DNA of 64,000 bases from Pseudo-nitzschia pungens. Its lineage: Eukaryota; Bacillariophyta; Bacillariophyceae; Bacillariales; Bacillariaceae. The notes beneath the pieces were generated by a model. That model did no database searches. It was given only the letters and a program-made list of their open reading frames with translations, and was not told the origin of the DNA. The stretch is from assembly GCA_037355855.1 (NCBI GenBank), contig CM074758.1, forward strand, positions 4,251,001-4,315,000, in the 5' to 3' direction. Numbering within the stretch: the first letter of the stretch is position 1; each line of letters opens with the position of its first letter. The position numbers were made by a program, and so were the translations under genes. Of this stretch, positions 46,301 to 53,638 are shown one piece after another.

Positions 46301-46533
46301 CCATGGCTGGTGACCTCCCTGTGGCCTCTCCTGAGTCCTCACCTGCAGTTCCTGCTGCCGGTGGTGGGGAAGATGCAGCCTCTGCATTGAGGCTTGGAGT
46401 TGCTGCAATTGCATTCTCTTCCAGTCATGATGCTAGTGTCAGTGATTTGAGCCATGCCAATGTCTCTACCAAATCAGCTCCGGCAACTCTTCCTTCCGTG
46501 CGACAGACTCGGTTTCCTTCTGATCATGGTTAG
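43339..46533 (+). CDS. LINE ORF1 protein
   Basis: I place the start at ATG 43339 (MPPPPTKGW), just after the repeat array. The open frame extends further upstream only through the repeats. The product is about 1,064 residues. Residues 1-290 are Ser/Pro/Gln-rich with QQQGSQ-type repeats and should be disordered. A globular part follows (about 300-860) with WCFYGKGPCSGK, several Cys and His residues and many Trp. The last 150 residues are acidic then Ala/Pro/Gly-rich. I recognise no RRM or CCHC knuckle. By position it should be the RNA-binding chaperone of the element, but this is inference. The size is large for an ORF1. Confidence 0.75.
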   Translation: MPPPPTKGWPTSQAASRKKRSSTPPSSARSASGARSNKRPFVQKTPPRHSSVTSALTTPSPTLDTRSSSSSASSASSSSMNGSSVDDMSSSSSVSSSAGVLSDVEMLGTESAPGESAPGDTAPRDSLQTSSLSTASQLGSQESGPPPSGTLSGSQSSGTLLSDPKMISSQSSGSQSSGFQQQGSQQQGSQQQGSQLSGPRPPVSQQPGSTPAGSQLPKGSGTSGKFPASSILKQSTLAFSSAQKSDPSQQQARQSQRQEALAAANRAHSASFLWCFYGKGPCSGKAPIPSAIHAFRKSPTGNRLWAGCPSPTHFFSKKEGKDKKSIHDICRTAIPPVYAQVFLDTPDWRNASVASLASIASACFQGSAPAWTKQPSGQALKKCLIGLVKMSPECFDDLYCEGNLLPSTEGKVWWAANQVLGSHWHFKKRPPTPAPPVADDASTSKSSTSKSVSFLPGGGDATVLSSSAGHFLQRRGVCSSDSRAPVDVTAGTKCSHSSYVTLSLPRLMSQRPGELYDELLKSLKEALDLLWTVDKRLVLYVFPSRARLNPKAKPVTKFWTTLPDRKTLELYVAQLWLRSRTAPHLRFFLGHSASLEKLFSAQLLQRLRDRDMELKYDHIQAPVIVTCGFLLGSYMQSFDLDHYNELLQTHPRFQACPIAVIRKNISLDNSRTPDPNPVLAAHVLCDATKRAQTVKLLKAQFNRCKPSDIASLPDGKFYKFIETATNPSDRPLPPSKLKTVRQAKHRQAKFIESHETAPVLGVVDLDLPVDLGQGLGLKTLRSVLLGIRTRDNWSWPLFLSVDTSSYRGEILALYNITTKAEAMAMLSFLPIFLEAQYGSCVRQWFSSECLTEMEAYHWDDAVNCVVETAPAADPMQDNSLPFFGDGDARDWELVDDDLSVDLAPDLTFDLDLHFNLQARADSGGGGFDDSQSMDTLATGTSNLTAVQASAPAGAVPPGGDPTHVAKADASPGISPEVPPVVPDPPHDAMAGDLPVASPESSPAVPAAGGGEDAASALRLGVAAIAFSSSHDASVSDLSHANVSTKSAPATLPSVRQTRFPSDHG

Positions 46534-49500
46534 CTCTTCTGGTATGAGGTGTGATGGGATGCCTTCCAATCCAAATCCCATCAATGCTTCTCCTGTTTCT
46601 CCCTTTTCCCCCTCCGCCTCTTCCCCTGTCTCTCATTTTGTCCAATTAACTCTTCATGGAGACTCTCTTGCTGCTAAGGATTCTGACAGTTTTGGTCATT
46701 CCTTCCCTCAAGCTCCATCCTATAACTCCACCATCATCACTTTCCAAAACATTGGACCACAGCGCAGAGCTGCCTTTATGTCCATGTCCAAGCACAACGC
46801 CCGTCAATTTGTCAAGAGCAATGCCAGTGTGGCTCTTTTTGCTGAACATTGTTTGAATGAATCCAAACTCCTGCCCTGTGATCTTTTCAATCGGCGCATG
46901 AAGAATGTCAGTCCCTCAAGTTTTTCCTATCTTGCTAACAACAAGCATGAAGCTTCTGCCTGCTCTTGGCTTCAGCCTGGCGGCACAGGTTTTTCCATTG
47001 ACCAGCTGTTCAGCTCCCACAAGGTTGCACATAGAGCTGATCCATCTGGTCTTGGCAGATGGTCCTTTGTCAAGTTTCAGGGCAGGGATGGCTACAATGT
47101 CACCATGTTTTCTGCCTACTGCCCAGTTGAAAATGATAGGGATCTTGGCTCAGTCTGGAATCAACAGTACCGATACTTTCAAGCCGCTGAAAATCTTTTC
47201 AGTCCCAATCCATGCATTCTCTTTCACAGGGATTTAACTGCTGCCCTTCAAGTCTGTCTGGGTGCAGGTGATCAAGTCATTGTTGGGATTGACCAGAATG
47301 CTGATGTCAGGACTGATGGCTTGTCTTTTGAGCTCAAGGCTCTTGGTTTCAGAGATGCCATTCTTACCCTTCATAGTACGTCTTCTCCTCCTGCCACTCA
47401 CAACCGCAACACTACCAGAACACCAATTGATGCCATTTGGGTCTCTGAGAATGTTGATGTTCTCAGGGCTGGGTATTGTCCCTTTGGAGGTGCCCATGAT
47501 ATGGAATCTGACCATAGACTGCTTTGGATTGAGGTTTGTAATTGCAGCCTCATGGGCAAACATTTGCCACCTCCTGTGAGATTCTCTCATTCCAAACTCC
47601 AGTCCTCCCACCCTCATCTGCGACAACGGTATTTCAAGCGAGTGAGGCACAGCTTTCTCAAGGCTGGAGTGTTTTCTCTCCAAGCTAAGCTGGAGCACCT
47701 ACTGGCTCAGTTTCAGTCTGGGGATATTTCTGTGCGCACTGATCTCATCACCACATATGAAGTACTCCATGAAACCTCTACCTCTCTCAGGCTCTCTGTT
47801 GAACAAAACCTCTGCCACACTAGAGCTGGTTTGGTTCCATGGTCACCTAAGCTGCAAGTCTATCGTGATACCATTGACTTTTGGCGGCGTGTTGTTAAGT
47901 TGAGACAGGGTGTGTCCACCAGTCATACTGTTTTGAAAAGGTTGGCCTGCAAGCTTTCTCTCTACAAAGGAGAACACAGTGACCTTTCCAGTGCTCTCCT
48001 CCATCTGAAACAAGCTTACAAGCAATACCGGGCAGTGAAGAAATTGGCCCCCTCATGGAGAGACTCCTTCAATCAAGGCCTGGTGGATGCACTTCTTGCT
48101 GAAGGCAAGCCTCACAACCAGCATGCTTCCCAGATTCGTGCCAGGATGCGCAGGGAACGTCTTCAACGAGAGCTTGGTCTCGCTGCTCGGTCTATTCGGG
48201 GACGTGTCAACAAGTCAGCAGTCTTGCGCGCTATTGCAGTTGGCCATGATGGTGTTGAACAGGTCTTGGAATCTCAGTCTACTATGGTTCCAGCTATGGC
48301 TGAATCCAATGTCCGGCGTCAACAGCAGTGTATTGGCACTCCTTCCATGACTCCCTCCTTCATTCAAGATTTTGGCTACCTAGGCACTGCCCATGCTGCT
48401 CCCCAAGTCCTTGATGGCACATACATTCCTCCTCCTGCCACTGACAAATACCTTTCTGAATTTCTTTCCTGTCTCAAAGTCCCTGACTCTATTCTGAGTT
48501 TGCCCCCCTTTGACTATTCAGTGTGTCCAGCTGACAATGCTGCTGCCTGGAAACGCCAGAGGGAACGCACAGCAAGTGAACCTTCTTGTTTGAGTTTTGC
48601 CCACCACAAGGCATTTGCCCTGGATCCCCAGCTGAACAAGTTTGACACTCTCCTGAGATCCGTCCCTTTGATTGTTGGCTTCTCTCCTTCTGCTTGGCAG
48701 GTCATCACTGATGTTGAGATCTTCAAGAAACCTGGTGAATATAGAGTGGATAAGATGAGACTCATCCAGTTGATGTCTCCTGAGTTCCAAATCAACAACA
48801 AGATGATTGGCAGACGAATTCTTGCCCATGCTGAACGTGCCAATGCCGTGGCTGTTGATCAACATGGAAGCAGGAAACACCACAAGGCAATCAACACCTG
48901 CCTGAACAAGAAGCTCATATGTGATGTGTTGCGGCAGAAGCGCAGATCCGGTGCTGTTGCTATGAATGATGCCAAGGGCTGCTATGATAGGATCTCTCAT
49001 CCCATTGCAGGTCTCACTCTCCAGAGCTTTGGGGTTCCTGCACATGTGTGTGAGGTTCTTTTGTCTACTTTGCAACTTGCCAAGCACCACATCAAAACTG
49101 GTTTTGGTCGGTCAGGTCCTGTGTATGGTGATGAACCTGTTCCTCTCAGTGGTTGTGGCCAAGGCAATGGTATTGGTCCAACTCTTTGGGCTTTGGTGTC
49201 AACAATTGTCTTCCGAATGATGCAACAGGCTGGGCATGGTGTCCATCTTCTCACTTCATTGTCACTGCAACTGGTTTCTCTTGTGGGTTTTGCCTTTGTG
49301 GATGACACAGATTTGTTTTGTGCTGGCTCTGATTCCTCCACATCTGGTGAGGAATTAGCTGTTGACTTTCAGGAAGCTCTTGACCGGTGGGCTGGTGGGA
49401 TTATTGCCACTGGTGGTGCTATTGAACCTGCCAAATCCTTCTGTTATTTGATTGATTTCAAATGGAATGGATCCGGTTGGGATTATCGCTCCATTGCTGA

Positions 49501-51097
49501 CATGCCTGGTGACTTCTCTGTTGCTGACAAGAATGGCAATCGAGCTACCCTGGATCGGTTTGAAGTAGACCATGCTGACAAGACCCTTGGGGTTTTTATC
49601 TCCATGGATGGCAATGAGGAAGCACAGATTGCTCACATGAAGTCACAGTCTCAGTCTTTTGGCTCTCAACTCAGGGCTTCCAAGTGTGAGAAGCGCGCAT
49701 CCCTCTACACCTTCAAGTATTCTTTCATGAAGTCTGTTGAATACCCCATGCCTGTCACGCAACTTGATGAGGCCACTTGGACTAAGATAATTCACCCAGC
49801 TCTTGTTCCTGTGCTGAATAAAGCAGGGATGTCACGGACATTTCCCAGACATGTGTTCTATGGTCCTTCCCTCTATCAAGGCTTTGGATTCATCCATCCA
49901 TACCTCCTCCAAGAGTTCAGTCATATTGCCACCCTCTTTCAGGAATCTATCAGGTCCTCACAAACTGGTAGGATTCTCAGGCTCACTGCTGAGTCTCTCA
50001 GGCTTGAACTTGGACTTCCTCTCCATCTTGGTGTCACACCCTATCATCCCTTTGCTTCATACGTCACTCCCTGCTGGTACAAACATGTGTGGAAGTTTTT
50101 CTCTGTTCACCCTGTGAGCTTGTTTGAAGACTTCCCAGACCTACCACTGTTACGTTCCAATGACTGTTATCTCATGCAAGCCTTTGTCAACTCTGGCTTC
50201 AGAGGTGCTGACTTGTCCCTCTTGAATCACATGCGCATGTCCCTCAAGGCTATTTCCCTTGCTGACATTTGTACTCCAGATGGGAAAAGACTCTCTCCCA
50301 TGGCCTTCCAGCTGACATCCTCCAATCACTTGAGGGATCATCTTGACTGGCCTAGATGTCCTCCATCCTGGCCTCCAGCAGCACAGCGCTTATGGACTAA
50401 GGCTCTTCAGACCTGTTTTCTTCCCCCCTGTCCACCCCCTGCAGCCAGGGCACTGGCTCCTTCTTTTCATCTTGGGCATTGGCTCTCTCCCCAGACAGCT
50501 TCTCTTTGGCCTTGGTTTTTGTCTCCATCCACCAACAGAATATTCTTCAAAACTTCTACTGGCTGGATTGTGAGCACCTCCCAGGGCAGGGGCAGATACA
50601 GGGTCACTTCTGAACTCCTTTCTGACAAACCAGCCTGTGCTGATGTACTTGTCTGCCCTGTTATTTGTGGACAAGTTGTACGCGTTGTTGGGTCCTCAGC
50701 CTTTGTTTCCGAACCTCCTGACATGGATCCTCTGGAGTACAATCCATATGACTCTCTTCCAGACTCCCCTGCAGATGCCTTTGATTCACTCTGTGCGTCT
50801 CCAAGGGTACTTCTCCACAAATATTCCCTACCACAGGCTGGCTGTCAGCACCTTGTTGATGCTATTGAGAGTGGTACTGCCAGTGCTGTATGTGATGGTT
50901 CATTTGATCCGGATCTTCTCAGAGGAACTTCTGCTTTCATTTTGTCACCCAATACCTCCACCAAGACTGCTTCATTGTTCCTCACTGGCTGTAATTTTGT
51001 CAGTGGATCCCCTGAGGATCAATCTTCCTACAGGAGTGAACTGGCAGGAATCATTGGGGTTCTCACCTGCTTGCACTGCTCTGGTGAGTCTTTTTGA
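46526..51097 (+). CDS. LINE ORF2: APE endonuclease, reverse transcriptase, start of RNase H
   Basis: The start is ATG 46526, which overlaps the ORF1 stop in ATGGTTAG. The product is about 1,523 residues. The endonuclease lies at about 46740-47545, with QNIGPQRR, FSAYCPV, VGIDQNAD and the terminal SDHRLLW motif. The reverse transcriptase lies at about 48780-49700, with GRRILAHAERAN, MNDAKGCYDRISH (about 48960-48995), GCGQGNGIGP and the catalytic AFVDDTDLF (about 49290-49320). Near the end, CDGSFDP (50893) and YRSELAG (51030) are the first two acidic RNase H positions. The frame then stops at TGA 51095-51097. That stop is a frame break, because the domain continues at once in another frame. Confidence 0.85.
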   Translation: MVSSSGMRCDGMPSNPNPINASPVSPFSPSASSPVSHFVQLTLHGDSLAAKDSDSFGHSFPQAPSYNSTIITFQNIGPQRRAAFMSMSKHNARQFVKSNASVALFAEHCLNESKLLPCDLFNRRMKNVSPSSFSYLANNKHEASACSWLQPGGTGFSIDQLFSSHKVAHRADPSGLGRWSFVKFQGRDGYNVTMFSAYCPVENDRDLGSVWNQQYRYFQAAENLFSPNPCILFHRDLTAALQVCLGAGDQVIVGIDQNADVRTDGLSFELKALGFRDAILTLHSTSSPPATHNRNTTRTPIDAIWVSENVDVLRAGYCPFGGAHDMESDHRLLWIEVCNCSLMGKHLPPPVRFSHSKLQSSHPHLRQRYFKRVRHSFLKAGVFSLQAKLEHLLAQFQSGDISVRTDLITTYEVLHETSTSLRLSVEQNLCHTRAGLVPWSPKLQVYRDTIDFWRRVVKLRQGVSTSHTVLKRLACKLSLYKGEHSDLSSALLHLKQAYKQYRAVKKLAPSWRDSFNQGLVDALLAEGKPHNQHASQIRARMRRERLQRELGLAARSIRGRVNKSAVLRAIAVGHDGVEQVLESQSTMVPAMAESNVRRQQQCIGTPSMTPSFIQDFGYLGTAHAAPQVLDGTYIPPPATDKYLSEFLSCLKVPDSILSLPPFDYSVCPADNAAAWKRQRERTASEPSCLSFAHHKAFALDPQLNKFDTLLRSVPLIVGFSPSAWQVITDVEIFKKPGEYRVDKMRLIQLMSPEFQINNKMIGRRILAHAERANAVAVDQHGSRKHHKAINTCLNKKLICDVLRQKRRSGAVAMNDAKGCYDRISHPIAGLTLQSFGVPAHVCEVLLSTLQLAKHHIKTGFGRSGPVYGDEPVPLSGCGQGNGIGPTLWALVSTIVFRMMQQAGHGVHLLTSLSLQLVSLVGFAFVDDTDLFCAGSDSSTSGEELAVDFQEALDRWAGGIIATGGAIEPAKSFCYLIDFKWNGSGWDYRSIADMPGDFSVADKNGNRATLDRFEVDHADKTLGVFISMDGNEEAQIAHMKSQSQSFGSQLRASKCEKRASLYTFKYSFMKSVEYPMPVTQLDEATWTKIIHPALVPVLNKAGMSRTFPRHVFYGPSLYQGFGFIHPYLLQEFSHIATLFQESIRSSQTGRILRLTAESLRLELGLPLHLGVTPYHPFASYVTPCWYKHVWKFFSVHPVSLFEDFPDLPLLRSNDCYLMQAFVNSGFRGADLSLLNHMRMSLKAISLADICTPDGKRLSPMAFQLTSSNHLRDHLDWPRCPPSWPPAAQRLWTKALQTCFLPPCPPPAARALAPSFHLGHWLSPQTASLWPWFLSPSTNRIFFKTSTGWIVSTSQGRGRYRVTSELLSDKPACADVLVCPVICGQVVRVVGSSAFVSEPPDMDPLEYNPYDSLPDSPADAFDSLCASPRVLLHKYSLPQAGCQHLVDAIESGTASAVCDGSFDPDLLRGTSAFILSPNTSTKTASLFLTGCNFVSGSPEDQSSYRSELAGIIGVLTCLHCSGESF

Positions 51098-51434
51098 TAT
51101 TGCTTCTGGCTCTATCACTATTGCTCTGGATGGTGACACAGCTCTCAAACAGGCTGAGGGATCATGGCCATTGGTTATTTCCCAGAAGTCTTTTGATTAT
51201 GTTTATGTCATCAGAAACATGATTTCTGCCCTGCCAATCTCTGTGCACTTTCAGTGGGTTCAGGGCCATCAAGCTGGAATCTTTCTTGATTGGTGGGCCC
51301 TTCGCAATCATCAGGTTGACAGCATGGCAAAGGCATTTCTCTCTGTCCATAGAGCTTCTGCCCATCACTATCCCAGACTTGTGTTTGAGCCCTGGGCCTT
51401 TTCTCTCAATGGAATGCAAGTGCTCAAGGTTTGA
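51083..51434 (+). pseudogene. Displaced continuation of LINE RNase H (frame 2)
   Basis: From about 51085 the expected RNase H sequence continues in a different frame: LDGDTALKQA holds the third acidic position (about 51129), and NHQVDSMAKAF holds the last (about 51318). The frame stops at 51432-51434. A one- or two-base indel near the run CTCTGGTGAGTC would explain the shift. Confidence 0.8.
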
Positions 51435-52368
51435 TCAAAATGCTTTGCATGTTGCCATTTCTGGTCCTCCTCTTCTTCAATATTGGCAGACCCACCATGA
51501 CATTCCCATTCCACAACCTGTTTTGAGTTCCATCCATTGGTGTGCCCATCTGAATGCCTTCAAGCGTTTACCTCCTGGCATGCAAAGGTGGTTTGTCAAA
51601 TTTGCTTCTGGCAGCATTGGTGTTGGCAACCAACTACTTCACTACCAGTATCAGGATCACTCCAGGTGCCCATTGTGTGATGCAGACAACGAGAAGGTTT
51701 CTCATGTGCTCTCCATCAAGGACACTGGGGCAGTACAGCACAGTGTGTCAGCTTTCAAGGGACCCCTGCAGAAGAGGCTTGAAGTTGAACAAACTGATCC
51801 AACATTGGTGGCTGCCATTGTGGATCTTCTCACCAGAGTTCGGAAGGGCCAGAACATTTATCCATCATCTTACTCACTTGCAATTGCCTCTGCTGTCAGA
51901 GCACAGAGGACTATTGGCTGGCACAACTGGCTTCTGGGTAGGTGGTCTCCTCGCTGGTACCAAATCCAGGCTGACTACTACTCCCACATTGGAAGCAAGC
52001 GCTCTCCCAAACGGTGGGCTACAGCTATCATCCATCAGTTCTTTCTTACCTCCTGGGATCTTTGGACCTATAGGAATGAACGACTCCATGGTCCTGGGGG
52101 TACCCTTGATGCTGAACAACACCAATCTCTTGATGCTTCCATCTCCTCTGAATTGGCCATTGGCGCAGCTGGTGCACTTCCCCAGTCACACTCCCTGTTA
52201 CAAACCCCTTTCCACGTCCTACAAGGTTACACCCTGACTGCCAAGCGGCAGTGGCTTGCAACCATCCACCTTGCAAGGAAGCAGTATGCAGCGCCTGACC
52301 CACCAGTGCAGCCATACCAACAAGAGGCTGCTCTTCTCAGAGCCTGGCTTACTGGACCTCAGGGTTGA
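51425..52368 (+). pseudogene. Displaced LINE ORF2 C-terminus (frame 3)
   Basis: After about 51425 the protein-like sequence moves to a third frame and stays open for over 300 codons to TGA 52366-52368. It contains CPLCDADNEKVSHVL (about 51667-51712), close to the C-terminal zinc knuckle of LINE ORF2 but lacking its expected last Cys. A Trp-rich segment follows (HNWLLGRWSPRWYQ and SWDLWTYRNERLHG). Together the two breaks suggest this copy does not make a full-length ORF2. Confidence 0.75.
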
Positions 52369-52668
52369 TTCCACTTTGTACCTTGGTTTTGTTTTCTGTT
52401 CCTGCTTCTCATCCTGTCCCATCCCTTTTGATACTGGATCTTATCCCAATATCTTCATTCCCATTTCACTTTCTCTCAAGTCCCTATTTTGTGGGACTTG
52501 TTTGTCTTTTTCCCTGCTTGATGTTCAAGGTTTGTTTTGAAAATTTGTCGTTCTACCACTTGGGGTCCTGACTCTATGATGGAGGCGACGTTAAAGTCTG
52601 GTTACAGACTGAGTAATTTAGTTTCACCTTTGGTGATTAAAGTTATTTAAATACGTATATTATTATTA
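52369..52668 (+). other. LINE 3' UTR and microsatellite tail
   Basis: This 300-bp segment is T-rich at first and ends ACGTATATTATTATTATT, a short TAT repeat tail in place of poly(A). The last bases overlap ambiguously with the start of the right target-site duplication. Confidence 0.75.
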
Positions 52669-52689
52669 TTACTATGCATGATGCAATCA
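52669..52689 (+). repeat. Right target-site duplication of the LINE
   Basis: This is an exact copy of ACTATGCATGATGCAATCA found at 39889-39907, with TT before it. Sequence beyond it differs from that after the left copy. Confidence 0.85.
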
Positions 52690-52794
52690 TGAAGGAGTGT
52701 TCAACAATCCTACTACTACTACTACTACTGGGTGTGCAGCTGTAGCTGCTACTACTGCTGGTGAAACATTCCAGCACCACAACTAGTTGCTTGG

Positions 52795-53281
52795 ACAGAC
52801 TTTTACAAAACTTTCAGAGTTGCAGGTTGAATGAAGAATCAGCAATATGAGAGATATTTTCTTATGATTCCACTCACCTTGTTCCAAGACCCGCTCATCA
52901 CAAGCAAGGCTCTTCCTCCATGGTGTTGTAACTGTATTGCCGTACGGTATGGTAACCATAAAACAGAAGTATTTCCGGTACCGTAATTAAGGCTTACTCG
53001 TACCGGTAGGTTCGGGAAGATTATTTTTAAGTTGTGGCTGCGAGCAATAATACGTACGTACGTTTGGTAGTACAAGTACGTGGTATGTTTTTGTCACAGT
53101 AAACCTCACCTCCTTCGATTTTGAATTTTTCCGGACCACAAAGCGCGCCAATTTTTCCAGACGTAGGAAGGAAAGTGATATCGTACGGTAGGGATTTCTG
53201 GTCCTGCTGAATGGTGTGCCTTCCAACACAGGAGGAAATCGTTTCTCGCACACTCCATTCCATACTGAATTCTACTGTCAT
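52795..53281 (-). CDS. Possible small two-exon gene, function unknown
   Basis: ATG 53281 opens a frame (MTVEFSMEWSVRETISSCVG) that reads well to about 53108, where GTGAGG could be a donor. A second stretch begins after an acceptor-like ACAG (about 52943). It reads TTPWRKSLACDERVLEQG up to a GTGAGT (about 52876), or continues to a stop near 52795. The gene would be divergent from SMC5, with about 360 bp between starts. If a further exon exists, the LINE at 52668 may have separated it. I do not recognise the family, and the exon borders are tentative. Confidence 0.3.
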
Positions 53282-53638
53282 TGCCGTAGACCGAAGGGAA
53301 AAATGAACGTCTCACTTGGGATTAATCCTTCCTTGTGGTTCCTCGTCGTAGTACCGGTACGGTAGTAAACCTTGCGAAATAAACAGACCTTTTCCTCATT
53401 CATCGTTCATACCTTACTGTACTGTAGGACGGTAGTGATTTTGAGTATGGTCCCACGAAACGGCATCATTTGTCCACAGAGAGTAATTGCTGATTACAGT
53501 AGATGTTCCTTGTTCTACTAGTAGCGTAATTGATTGAGAAACAAGTTCAACACTGCTTCCATCCGAGATAGGCCAAGGCAGTGCATCATTGCTTGCGAGT
53601 AGAGCTGCGATATCGGTTGTCTACGAGTGATTGATACC
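53282..53638. promoter_or_regulatory. Probable divergent promoter region of SMC5
   Basis: This is a 357-bp AT-rich gap between the SMC5 start and the doubtful divergent gene. It contains TACCGGTACGGTA (about 53353) and ACTGTACTGTAGGACGGTAG (about 53417). No TATA element or initiator can be assigned with certainty. Confidence 0.3.

Larger units (their letters stand above)
39908..52668 (+). mobile_element. Full-length non-LTR retrotransposon (LINE), about 12.8 kb
   Basis: The element is bounded by a 19-21 bp target-site duplication and ends in a short (TAT)n microsatellite tail, both hallmarks of target-primed reverse transcription. In order it contains: a 3.4-kb repeat-rich 5' UTR (39908-43338), ORF1 (43339-46533), ORF2 with APE-type endonuclease and reverse transcriptase (46526-51097), RNase H and C-terminal parts in two shifted frames (to 52368), and a 300-bp 3' UTR. 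Most LINEs are 4-8 kb, so this one is unusually long. The exact duplication implies a fairly recent insertion even though ORF2 has two frame breaks. Confidence 0.88.
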
